DNA of 64,000 nucleotides. Origin: Planctomycetaceae bacterium. GTDB taxonomy: Bacteria > Planctomycetota > Planctomycetia > Planctomycetales > Planctomycetaceae. The notes under the pieces were generated by a model. The model was given only the letters and a program-made list of their open reading frames with translations, had not been told where the DNA came from and ran no database searches. This document shows positions 36,675 to 45,900 of the stretch, in pieces (positions within the stretch are counted from its first letter, which is position 1; every line of letters starts with the position of its first letter). The stretch is from NCBI GenBank assembly GCA_020638955.1, contig JACKHO010000006.1, positions 455,418-519,417 on the forward strand, written 5' to 3'. The position numbers and the translations under genes were made by a program.

Positions 36675-37826
36675 ATGAGACAAGGATATTGGCTAGTTCC
36701 CGTTTTGATGTGGGCCAGCGTGGCCGTAGGAGGCGAAGTGTCCATCGTACAACGAGATGCGTCGCTTCGCATTACCATTGGCGGGGACATCTTCACGGTA
36801 TTCCGGTACGGTGACGACTTGCCGAAGCCTTATTTCCTGCCTGTCACTGCCGAGAATGGTTGGGACCTGCTTTCCAAGGCGGAGTTTGGTGACGAGACGG
36901 TCGCCGGCCGGGCCGCCTTCGTGTGTGAAGAATCGCTGACAGTGAAGCAAAACGGCGAGACACAACAGTTGCCGTTTGGAACGCTGGTGCAGGTCAGCAA
37001 AGTCGATGACAACCGAGTGGAAATACTCGAGTCCGATTCCGCCGTGCCGCGCAGTGCTCTTGCACCACTTGCCGGAACGGTGACACGCCTCGTGAACCTC
37101 AATCCACCACAAATCAAAGATCGGAACAGCCCGCTTTACTACGACCATCCCCACCATAAGGGGATTTGGTTGTCCGTCGATGAAGTGAATGGCATTAAGT
37201 TCTGGAATGAAGATGGTCGCATCAAAACGCATTCCGTCAAAGTGCTGAGTACAGGCAAGAAGCAGGCTTCGTTCGAACTGGTGGCACACTGGATGGGCGT
37301 TGACGACAAACCATTGCTGCGTCAGACCACCATTTACACCATTTATGACGATTTCTTCCTCGGCTGCGACACCACCTTCTCGGCAATCGATCAGCCCGTT
37401 TCTTTTGGCGACACAAAGGAAGGCATGTTTGCCATTCGGTTGCCGAACAGTATGCGGGAAATGATTTCTCAAGGTCCTGTGCGAAACGCGGAAGGGAAGA
37501 GTGGCTCAGAACCGTGCTGGGGCCTGGAATCGCCCTGGGTCGATTACTGCGGCAAAGTCGATGACAACACGCTGGGCGTCACCTTGATGGACCATCCCGC
37601 GAATCCCCGTCGTTCGCGGTACCACGTGCGAAACTATGGATTGTTCGCCATTAACCCTTTCGGCACCAAATCGTATTCCCGTGGAGAACTTCCAGAACAG
37701 CCCCTCACCCTGGAACCGAATGCTGAAGGCGCTCGTTTTCGGTACGGACTCTACGTGCATGCTGAGAACATTCCGGACGAAGCGATTTCCAAGCGATACG
37801 CCACGTTCGTGAACGATCTCAATTAA
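36675..37826 (+). CDS. Exported PmoA-like (DUF6807) protein
   Basis: The 383-residue protein has a signal peptide (about 1-19, WASVAVGGE). The body matches the planctomycete PmoA-like family: KPYFLPVTAENG, then LNPPQIKDRNSPLYYDHPHHKGIWLSVDEVNG, WMGVDDKPLLRQTTIYTIYDD and HPANPRRSRYHVRNYGLFAINPFG. The family name comes from annotation; methane oxidation is not implied. HPHHKG looks like a metal or substrate-binding loop. The ATG at 36675 follows GCGAGGTG at a suitable distance; the open frame to 36507 is rejected. Such genes often occur in carbohydrate-use regions, but here it stands alone. Confidence 0.88.
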   Translation: MRQGYWLVPVLMWASVAVGGEVSIVQRDASLRITIGGDIFTVFRYGDDLPKPYFLPVTAENGWDLLSKAEFGDETVAGRAAFVCEESLTVKQNGETQQLPFGTLVQVSKVDDNRVEILESDSAVPRSALAPLAGTVTRLVNLNPPQIKDRNSPLYYDHPHHKGIWLSVDEVNGIKFWNEDGRIKTHSVKVLSTGKKQASFELVAHWMGVDDKPLLRQTTIYTIYDDFFLGCDTTFSAIDQPVSFGDTKEGMFAIRLPNSMREMISQGPVRNAEGKSGSEPCWGLESPWVDYCGKVDDNTLGVTLMDHPANPRRSRYHVRNYGLFAINPFGTKSYSRGELPEQPLTLEPNAEGARFRYGLYVHAENIPDEAISKRYATFVNDLN

Positions 37827-37929
37827 TCCTGTTCAATTTATCTCGCCTCGCGGGTGTCTGTTCTGACACTCGCGAACTGCGTGGCTTCGTCACTTCCTTC
37901 GTCCCCTTGGCCCGAGTCGGATCATCCGC

Positions 37930-39216
37930 ATGTACTGGGAACAGACAATCCAGCATGCCACACAGACCGATCTCGGGCTGCGCCGTAAGAACAACGAAGA
38001 CTCTTCGATTGTGCATATCTGTACGGACTACGACGAATGGGTGCGGCGCGGACATTTGTTTGTCGTTGCTGACGGAATGGGCGGACACGCTGTCGGTGAG
38101 TTGGCCAGTCGTCTGGCCATTGAAACCGTTCCGCACGCGTTTCTGAAATCACAGTCAGGTGATGCACGAACGGCGTTGAAGTCAGCGGTCGAACTGGCGA
38201 ATGAAATCATTAACCAGCGTGGCACACAAAACCTCGACTTTCTGCACATGGGGACGACGTGCAGCACCCTCACGCTGACGCCACGTGGAGCGCTCATTGC
38301 TCATGTTGGTGACAGCCGCGTGTACCGTGTCCGTCGCGATCGCATCGACCAGCTTACATTCGACCATAGCCTCGAATGGGAAATTGAACACTTGCACGGA
38401 GCCGATGCAGGCGGCATCGATTTGAGCCAGCATCGCAACGTCATTACCCGGTCTCTCGGTCCGGAAGAATCCGTTCGAGTGGATGTCGAAGGTCCCTACC
38501 CAATTCTGCCGGGAGATACCTTCGTTCTCTGTTCCGATGGACTGTCGAATCCGGTCTCCGATCCGGAAATTGCAGCGGTTGTCCGGGAGTTGTCGCCGCG
38601 ACAATCGGCTCAGTTGCTCGTAAACCTGGCGAACATTCGGGGCGGTCCAGACAATTCGACGGTCATTGTCGTGCGCGTCGGGGACCTGCCGAAAAACGTG
38701 GCCCCGCCTCCACCGGTGGAAATCCCTTCCGCAGATGACGAGTCCGAACTTGGCTGGGGGTGGCTCGGTGCATTCTGGGGAGTCTCTATGGCGATTGTCC
38801 TGGGGCTTTCCATTGTCATGTTCGGCCATCCCATGGAAGGTGGTGTGGTCACAGGCGCTGGTGCTATTGGCCTGATTGTGATGCTCATTGCTGTAGTGCG
38901 TCGGAAGCGCCCGGAAACTCAGCGGACGGCAAGCGATGATGACTCCCAAACCATGCTTTGCCGACCGCATCGAACTGGCACAGCGAAAGACTCAAAAGCT
39001 TTCCTCGATGACTTACTCGCCATGCGGGCCGAGCTCGAGCGATCGGCCCATGAAGATGGTTGGAACGTCGACTGGAAACAGCACGACACCGACCGCGACG
39101 CCGCCCTGGAGGCGAAGTCATCAAAACGTTACGGTCGGGGAATTCGCGATTGTGCCCGAGCCATTGACGCGCTCATGTCGAAACTCCCCCGCGGCAACAG
39201 CAACGGAACCAAATAG
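37930..39216 (+). CDS. PP2C-type protein serine/threonine phosphatase, membrane-anchored
   Basis: Residues about 5-255 form a PP2C catalytic domain with metal-binding motifs RRKNNEDSS, VADGMGGHAVGE, AHVGDSRVYRVRRD, LCSDGLSNPVSD and GGPDNSTVIVVRV. Two membrane helices follow (about 275-295 and 303-322), and the last 100 residues (about 325-428) are a charged soluble tail. It would dephosphorylate Ser/Thr residues on the cytoplasmic side, balancing kinases such as the one at 49093-50775. The ATG at 37930 gives the usual domain start. The whole set of catalytic Asp residues is present, so the enzyme should be active. Confidence 0.93.
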   Translation: MYWEQTIQHATQTDLGLRRKNNEDSSIVHICTDYDEWVRRGHLFVVADGMGGHAVGELASRLAIETVPHAFLKSQSGDARTALKSAVELANEIINQRGTQNLDFLHMGTTCSTLTLTPRGALIAHVGDSRVYRVRRDRIDQLTFDHSLEWEIEHLHGADAGGIDLSQHRNVITRSLGPEESVRVDVEGPYPILPGDTFVLCSDGLSNPVSDPEIAAVVRELSPRQSAQLLVNLANIRGGPDNSTVIVVRVGDLPKNVAPPPPVEIPSADDESELGWGWLGAFWGVSMAIVLGLSIVMFGHPMEGGVVTGAGAIGLIVMLIAVVRRKRPETQRTASDDDSQTMLCRPHRTGTAKDSKAFLDDLLAMRAELERSAHEDGWNVDWKQHDTDRDAALEAKSSKRYGRGIRDCARAIDALMSKLPRGNSNGTK

Positions 39217-39306
39217 TCGGACGGAACCATTCGGTTTGGCCTAGTATTGTCGGGCTCACAGCAACGATTGACATTGAAGTTTAGGTAACAGAAAGACCAC
39301 GTCGTC

Positions 39307-40353
39307 ATGAGTACAGGATTCGGAATTGTCGGCTGCGGCATGATTGCTCACTTCCACGCCAAGGCCATTCAGGCCATTCCCGGCGCGAAGGTTGTCGGCT
39401 GCTTCAATCAGAATTTCGCCAAGGCGGAATCGTTTGCCAGCGAGTATGGCTGTACCCCTTACGACTCACTCGACGCGATGTTGGCGAATCCTGATATTTC
39501 GGTTGTCACCATCTGCACGCCGAGCGGTGCCCACCTTGATCCTGCGGTTGCTGCAGCGAAAGCTGGGAAGCACGTGCTCGTCGAGAAGCCGCTTGAAATT
39601 ACTCTCGAACGGTGCGACGCCATCATCGCGGCATGCAAGGAGGCGGGGACGCAGCTCGGAACCATTTTTCCTTCACGGTTCAGTGAAGCAAATCAAGTGC
39701 TGAAGCAGGCCATTGTCGAGGGTCGATTCGGCAGAATGACCCTCGCCGACACCTACGTCAAATGGTGGCGCTCGCAGGAGTATTATGATGGCGGCGGCTG
39801 GCGCGGTACCTGGGCGCTTGATGGTGGCGGAGCCTACATGAACCAGGCGATTCACAATGTCGATTTGCTGTACTGGCTGGTCGGTGACGTCACTGACGTC
39901 TGCGGGTTGACGGCGACATTGGCCCACGAACGGATTGAAGTGGAAGATGTTGGTACCGCAATCGTCCGGTTTGCCAATGGTGCACTTGGCACGCTCGAAG
40001 CGTCGACCAGCGTTTATCCCGGCCTGCTGAAGAAGACGGAAATTCACGGGACGACCGGATGCGCCATCATTGAGCAGGACAGCATTCTGCACTGGGAGTT
40101 CGCTGAACCACGACCAGAAGATGAAGAAATTCGAACGAAATTCGGCAAGGAGAATGCCGTCTCAGGTGGCGCGGCCGATCCTAAGGCAATTTCCTTTGTG
40201 GGACATCAAAAGCAGTTTGAAGATTTCATCCAGGCCATCCAGGAAGGTCGCCCACCTGTCGTCGACGGCAGCGAAGGTCGCAAGAGTGTCGAAATCATCC
40301 TGGCGATTTACGAGAGTTCGAACACCGGCAAACGCATTTCGCTTCCCATGTAA
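39307..40353 (+). CDS. Gfo/Idh/MocA-family NAD(P)-dependent oxidoreductase
   Basis: The 348-residue cytoplasmic enzyme has an N-terminal Rossmann fold (GFGIVGCGMIAHFHAKAI). The conserved VEKPLEI carries the catalytic Lys, and a C-terminal alpha/beta domain contains GGGWRGTWALDGGGAYMNQAIHNVDLLYWL. Relatives oxidise sugars or inositols. The ATG at 39307 follows AGGTAACAGAAAG at a rather long distance. No export signal is present, in contrast to the related protein at 57891-59261. It may form a short unit with the PP2C gene, 90 bases upstream, but no functional link is evident. Confidence 0.9.
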   Translation: MSTGFGIVGCGMIAHFHAKAIQAIPGAKVVGCFNQNFAKAESFASEYGCTPYDSLDAMLANPDISVVTICTPSGAHLDPAVAAAKAGKHVLVEKPLEITLERCDAIIAACKEAGTQLGTIFPSRFSEANQVLKQAIVEGRFGRMTLADTYVKWWRSQEYYDGGGWRGTWALDGGGAYMNQAIHNVDLLYWLVGDVTDVCGLTATLAHERIEVEDVGTAIVRFANGALGTLEASTSVYPGLLKKTEIHGTTGCAIIEQDSILHWEFAEPRPEDEEIRTKFGKENAVSGGAADPKAISFVGHQKQFEDFIQAIQEGRPPVVDGSEGRKSVEIILAIYESSNTGKRISLPM

Positions 40354-40402
40354 ATGGGTGGCGGCGTGCGCCCCGCAAAGTGGAAGCACTCGGACGTCGG
40401 CA

Positions 40403-41155
40403 TCACCGCAGATTCTTTAGGTCTTCGCGTGAGACCTGCCCATTGTGTAGTGCCGAGGCGATCAGCACGCCATTGGCACCGGCCTGCCGAGCGGCCGCAA
40501 TGTCCTCTACCGTTCGCACGCCGCCGCCGGTAATGAGCGTGGCCGTGGGATACTCGTTCCGCAGTTCGCGGCACAACGGGAGTGTGGGAATTCCGGCAGC
40601 GACGCCGACTCCCGCCAAGTCGAGCAGAATGAATTTGCGGACGCCGCAATCCCAGGCTCGCTGAAACAGTTCCTGCGCCGTTGCCCGTATCCCCAGAGTG
40701 CCGAGTGGTAGTCCCGACTTCAAATCGAGACTAAATACGACTTCCTGATCGGGACACCTACTCACAAGTTGCCGCAAGTCGTCCCACGACGTCAGTGTTT
40801 CCAGGCCACTGACGAATTGGACGTTCGAATTTATCCACCGGTTCGCTGAGTCGACATTGCTGATACCTGCATCCAGCATTACGTTGAAGCCCGCACTTGT
40901 CAGATCATTTACGGTCTCTCGGTGCGATCCCGTTCCGAGAATGGCGTCGAGGTCGGCGACGTAGAATTGGTGAAGCCCAAGTTCATCATGAATTGCCTGG
41001 GCGACCTTAAGTGCATCTGTGCTTTGTGTGAGCACACTTTCAACGGGCCGATACTTCCCACGTTCTCCGGCGACTCCTCGGACGACGTGGCCGTTCATCA
41101 GGTCAAGGACCGGAATAACTTGAAAGGTTGAGGCAGTCTCCGATGAAGTATCCAT
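40403..41155 (-). CDS. HisA/HisF-like TIM-barrel protein
   Basis: The 250-residue protein resembles HisA, which isomerises an aminoimidazole carboxamide ribotide. It has the N-terminal catalytic Asp (VIPVLDLMNGHVVRG), a second one (VVFSLDLKSG), and phosphate-binding loops (LITGGGVRTVEDI and GANGVLIASALHNG). No other histidine gene is nearby. Related HisA-like proteins in some bacteria accompany C1 or pterin metabolism, so either role is possible. The ATG at 41155 gives a good family start; the frame opens 12 codons earlier with MAQTFVSVIHGF, which is rejected. It is the last gene of the run starting at the lipoprotein/ccsBA genes. Confidence 0.8.
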   Translation of the reverse strand: MDTSSETASTFQVIPVLDLMNGHVVRGVAGERGKYRPVESVLTQSTDALKVAQAIHDELGLHQFYVADLDAILGTGSHRETVNDLTSAGFNVMLDAGISNVDSANRWINSNVQFVSGLETLTSWDDLRQLVSRCPDQEVVFSLDLKSGLPLGTLGIRATAQELFQRAWDCGVRKFILLDLAGVGVAAGIPTLPLCRELRNEYPTATLITGGGVRTVEDIAAARQAGANGVLIASALHNGQVSREDLKNLR

Positions 41156-41167
41156 AAAACCGTGAAT

Positions 41168-41192
41168 CACAGACACGAATGTCTGTGCCACC
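41168..41192 (+). repeat. REP-like hairpin, copy 3
   Basis: CACAGACA-CGAA-TGTCTGTG followed by CCACC matches the unit at 3466-3490, differing only in the loop. It lies in the 75-base gap between the GT2 and HisA-like genes, in the same orientation as the other two copies. Confidence 0.7.
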
Positions 41193-41230
41193 AGAAACGA
41201 GATGTTGACCTATTCATTTGCAAGTCGGCG

Positions 41231-42076
41231 TTAGGCCGCGCGGCGGAATGGGATGACGTCTTCCGGCTGTGACGGGAACGGCTGCATGAGCGGTTCGGCA
41301 AGAGTTGGCAGCGGCTTACCACCCGACCAGGGACTCAGGTACCGGGAATAGATTTGCAGCAGTTCCCAAGGGGCTTTGAGGAAGTCTGTCGCCTTCAACT
41401 TGGACCCTGGGATTTCGAACCACTCATCGAGTGGCTGTTCGAAAATGACATCGGCCAGTGGAGACTGTTGTGAGGACTGCCGCTGTTGCTTGAGTCGCGA
41501 CAGGAGTTCGACGTCGAAAATCCAGCGGGCCAGGAACGGCTCGCTGAGCGCCAGCTTCAAGTCATGGGAACCACGAAACAGCTTGGCACCACACTGCGTG
41601 TCCATAATGGAAATGCCGAGGAACTGTGACGCGACCGTCGCGAACAGGCGTCCCAGTAGCTTGCGACGACCGTTCCGGTTGATACGACGACCGAGCAGGC
41701 AGGCCCGTGAGCCAATGACCGCTTCCACTTCCATCCGACGCCGCAAGACGTCCACGAACAGTGGCAACGCATCGAGTGGTGTAGCCAAGTCGGCGTCGAG
41801 GAAGCCGACACATTCCGTTTCTGTCGAGAGGGCAGCCAGCATTCCCTGTCGTACCGCCTCGGCTTTGCCGCCATTCTTGGGCAAGTCGCAAACGTCGATC
41901 TGGCCGGGGGCCTCTGCGGCCATCGACTTGAGCACGTCGAGTGTGGTGTCGGTGCTGCCGTCGTTCACAAACAACAGCCGAATGTTGGTGTGCGACTCTG
42001 CGAATTCCAGAAACGCATTTCGCTGAATACGCTGGGCTTCGTTGTAACAGGGAACGACAACAATTGTGGATAGCAT
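41231..42076 (-). CDS. Glycosyltransferase family 2 (dolichyl/polyprenyl-phosphate glycosyltransferase-like)
   Basis: The 281-residue GT-A enzyme has nucleotide-sugar motifs VVVPCYNEAQRI, LLFVNDGSTDTTLDVL and metal-binding FLDADLATPLDALP. The later GSRACLLGRRINRNGRRKLLGRLFATVASQFLG and DTQCGAKLFRG are typical of dolichyl-phosphate beta-glucosyltransferase relatives. It lacks obvious C-terminal membrane helices and should work at the cytoplasmic face on a lipid carrier. It follows the acyltransferase gene after 16 bases, so the two are probably cotranscribed and concern envelope lipids or glycans. Confidence 0.88.
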   Translation of the reverse strand: MLSTIVVVPCYNEAQRIQRNAFLEFAESHTNIRLLFVNDGSTDTTLDVLKSMAAEAPGQIDVCDLPKNGGKAEAVRQGMLAALSTETECVGFLDADLATPLDALPLFVDVLRRRMEVEAVIGSRACLLGRRINRNGRRKLLGRLFATVASQFLGISIMDTQCGAKLFRGSHDLKLALSEPFLARWIFDVELLSRLKQQRQSSQQSPLADVIFEQPLDEWFEIPGSKLKATDFLKAPWELLQIYSRYLSPWSGGKPLPTLAEPLMQPFPSQPEDVIPFRRAA

Positions 42077-42092
42077 GGTTGCAGCTCACAAA

Positions 42093-42824
42093 TCAGGCGG
42101 CACGCGCCACGGAAGTCGGTTCGGGATTGTTGATAATGAGCGGCTCGTTGGTGTCGTCGAGTTGACCGCTCGCGTACGCTTCGGCTTTGGCATAAATGGA
42201 CTCCATCGCCTGCTGCAACTGTTCCCAATAGGGACCGAGTTGATCGCGTGAGAGTCCCGGGGGAACGTAAATCGGTTCGGGCGCCAGCAGCCAGACTGTC
42301 GTGAAGGGAAGTGGGATGATGAGGTCCGTCCACTTCCCTTTTGGTTTCCAGGCACGTTTGGCGGCGAACGCAACGGGGACAATTCCCCGACCGGTTACTG
42401 AGGCCAGAAACAGAATTCCATCTTTCACCTGATGTCGCGGCCCACGCGGACCGTCGGTCGCAATGCAAATATGCAGGTCTTTGGCGGCTTCCATCATTTG
42501 CCTGATGGCAGCCGCTCCGCCACCTCCACTCGATCCGCGAATGGGAGTCATACCGAGCATTTCGACGGCGTCGGCGACATAGCTTCCATCAGCATGACGG
42601 CTCACCAAAGTGGCCGTGTCTTTCACACGCCCGCCGAAAATTGTGCCCGCAATGGCGTCGTGCCACATGCACATGAGGTAGCGTTCGTCGCCCCAGTCAC
42701 CGTACGGAACCGGTCCCTGAGAACCGCACCGAATGCGAATTCGCAGCGTCGCGAACAGCAGCCGGAAAACTCCGGCCATAATCCACGCACAAAAGCGGAT
42801 GAGATAGCGGTTACGTAACTTCAC
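42093..42824 (-). CDS. DUF374-type lysophospholipid acyltransferase
   Basis: The 243-residue protein begins with a membrane-associated N-terminus (YLIRFCAWIMAGVFRLLFATL). The acyltransferase motif reads MWHDAIAGTIF (Hx4D-type), and MLGMTPIRGSSGGGGAAAI and ATDGPRGPRHQVKDG match the DUF374 branch. It probably acylates a lipid at the inner membrane, perhaps a lipid A-like or other envelope lipid. It lies between ccsBA and the GT2 gene on the same strand, which favours an envelope role. The ATG at 42824 has the expected family start. Confidence 0.85.
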   Translation of the reverse strand: MKLRNRYLIRFCAWIMAGVFRLLFATLRIRIRCGSQGPVPYGDWGDERYLMCMWHDAIAGTIFGGRVKDTATLVSRHADGSYVADAVEMLGMTPIRGSSGGGGAAAIRQMMEAAKDLHICIATDGPRGPRHQVKDGILFLASVTGRGIVPVAFAAKRAWKPKGKWTDLIIPLPFTTVWLLAPEPIYVPPGLSRDQLGPYWEQLQQAMESIYAKAEAYASGQLDDTNEPLIINNPEPTSVARAA

Positions 42825-42895
42825 TTTTTCGTCTAATCCTTCAGACCAGCGGCATCCTGCCAGAAAGGTTTGTCACAGAACCTAACGTCTTTTCC

Positions 42896-42916
42896 AAATT
42901 GGTCCTAGGCCAATTT
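42896..42916. terminator. Palindrome overlapping the ccsBA stop, possible terminator
   Basis: AAATTGG and CCAATTT are paired arms around TCCTAGG, giving a nearly perfect 21-base palindrome that overlaps the ccsBA stop codon (42915-42917). Only a short run follows on the minus strand, so termination would be weak; partial read-through to the acyltransferase gene is possible. Confidence 0.35.
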
Positions 42917-45900
42917 ATGCACCGTGCGGAGCCTCATCCAAAACGAGTCCTTCGTCAACTTCCAGACCTACGTCCGAGGGGCGCAAAGCATCAGAGATTT
43001 TCGAGCTCCACCACAAGTCTCGCGGGATGAGTGACCCGAGAATTGCCAGGCAAAGCTGCGAAGTGGCAAAAATTGCGAGCCATTTGAGGCGACCTTCGGT
43101 GAATCCGTAGCTGTGCAGACCGACACCCAGCTCATTGACCCCGAACCAGGACCAGCTCACCACGATATTCCCCAGAACGGAAAGCACTGCTAAGCCGCGG
43201 GCTTTAATCATGTTCCCCCAGCGGGCGTGCAGAATGACGGCGTTCCACAGGACAATAATAAGCGCCCCGTTTTCCTTCGGGTCCCAACCCCAGAAGCGGC
43301 CCCAGGAATCGTCCGCCCAGAGGCCGCCGAGAACGGTGCCGAAGAAGCTGAAAAACGTTGCAAAGCACAGCGTTCCGTACGTGATTTTGCCAATGTAGTC
43401 GAGGTCCGACTTGCCAATGGGAGTCAGAATTCCCCGCAGCAGGTAAATGAGCCCGAAGGCACCTGCCAGGAATGTCGCCGCATATCCCAATGTGATGCAG
43501 ACCACGTGAGTCGCCAGCCAGAACTGCGTATCGAGAACGGCTTCCATGACCGCAATTGTGTCACCGTCAGTCGCGAGCCCGTCGGCAATTCGCAATGCGG
43601 CGAAACCTGTAGCTGCGGCCACGACGTTACCGAATCCCTTCCAGGTAAATGGCTCCAGGATGAGCCCGCCCAAGACGGTGGCCCATCCAATGAACACTGC
43701 GGAGGAGTACAAATTCGTGACCGGAGGACGTCCGGAAATGTACATCCGCATGTAAATGGCGTAGGTGTACACGAAGATCAAGCCGAGCGAGAACACAAAC
43801 GAGAACCGCTGGTTGAAATTAGGTGCGTACAACCAACCGACAAAGGCCACGACCAGGCTAATGACGTAGAAAATGGCCAGGTTGGAGAACAGCTCCATGC
43901 GGTTGTACCGGGCTTCCGCTTCCACTTTACTCAGCGGCAGGTCCTGGTCGACCTTGGTAACGTTCGCTGGATCGCGATGAGTTGCCAGCAACTCATGGTA
44001 GGCCGCCAATCGCTTATTGAATTTCGCGGCATCATTGTCGCGGGCGGCTTCAAGCATTCCGCAGAATTCGGTAATTGCCGGGGCAGACTTGTCTTTGAAT
44101 TCGTTCAGGTACTGATATTGAACCCAGGCCGTCGCCAGCGTGTCCCAATCTTTGGCCAGCGTTGTTAACGGAGCATCCTTTTTGCTGCGGTCGAGGTGCA
44201 CGGGAACGACCAGCGGTTTTGGCCCCGTTTGGTTGCGGGTCATGAAGTCATTGAGTCCCTCGCGGCCAAAAGCTGCGAGACGGTCGACCATTGCGGCCCG
44301 TTCCGTAGCGGAACCAGCTCCGAAGTCGGGAGTGTCTGGAAGTTGCATGGGCCGCGAAATTGCCTGTTCCAGAAACGCGTACAACACCACGCGATTCGCA
44401 AATTCGATGACCTTCTTCTGACGCAGGTTGCGGGATTTGGGATCGATTTTCCCGGCGGCAGCGGCTTCGCGTGCCAGGGCTTCGAAATTTCGCTGAACTT
44501 CTTCCATTGAGTACGTCAATCCGCTGCGATGCGGGTCCAAATCGAGAGATGTAATGACGTCGGTATTCTCAAGTCGCAGGACGGGAATACGGCGAGCAGC
44601 ATCGGCGTCGGACATCAATACAAGCAGCCATTCGGTAGCGGTCTGCCGTGGATGTGACTTCGTAGGAGTGACAATTGTGGCCAACTGCCGTGCATCTTTT
44701 TCACCAGCGAGATCAAACGACTGTTGCTTGAATTTGCCCTCGGCCAACTCAGATTCTGCGAGTTCCCCAGCCGCGCGCATATTCTTGCGCCAGGCATAAC
44801 TGTCAATCGAGCTGTTCCCCAGCATCTTCTGCCAGCCATTTACTCGAGCTTCGGTAAAGGATTCATAGTCCGGAACCAGGAAGACCTCGTTACGAATTTC
44901 GAGCGTTAGTGGTCCACCACCTTCAACCGGGACCGAAATTCGAGCGAAGACATTTTCTTCGACTTCCTCAGTCGCAGCGGCAGCTTGCTTTTCCCAGCCG
45001 CCCGGCAGCTCGAATTTTGGTGTTCCCTCGGCGAAGTCGAGAGACGCCAGAAACGCCTGATAGCTCTTTTGTTGACCTTCGAGTTGATCGGCACTGCCGT
45101 ACAACTGGAAAACCCACGCCGTGGATGGTGGACGGGCAGTTTCGCGGTCGGACAGGCGGAGCAGGGCATTACGGGCAAAGGTATCCATCGGCATGGCCCG
45201 CCCCTTGTACCACATGGGCAATTGGCCAAACGCCGTAACATTCATTTCCTCAGGCTTTGGCTCCGGAATGAATCCTTTCGAACTCATGTATCCGAGTGCG
45301 ATGAAGAACACAATCAGACCAACGGCCATACCCGCCATGCCTCCGGTTCCGCCGTAGAATTCGGGATCGGTGAGCATTTCACTCAGTCCGCCCCCTTGAA
45401 TTCGTTCGGCCCGTGCAATGACCGTTGATTCACGGTTTGCACGATCCAGGAACCGCAGCAATGTAACGCCGAAGTGAGCAATCATGCCGACGACCACCAT
45501 CATGCAGGCGACATAGGGGGCCATCCAGCCACGGTTCTTCACGACCTGCAATACGGTCGCTTCTTTGCTGCCGCCACCCATGGCGCCTGCGGGAATGTAA
45601 CTGCTTTGGTAGAACGTTTGCCCCGCGTAACGCATGGGGTTGTTCATCCAAATCCGCTGGTCGAAGTCGCCACCTTTCGCTTCCACTTCAATGAAAGACG
45701 AGTAGTCGCGAGGATTCGACGTTCCTTTGTAGTCGTTCTTCTGAACGTCGTTAAGTGTTACCCAGAAGTCGTGGTAAATCCGTTTGAATCTAAGCGCGAC
45801 CTGATACGTTTTGTCCCCAATTTTGACGGGCTGGGATTCTTCGTAGTGCGGGGTGACGAGCAGCGTTTGAATGGAATCACCACTCTTAGGGTCGAGGAAT

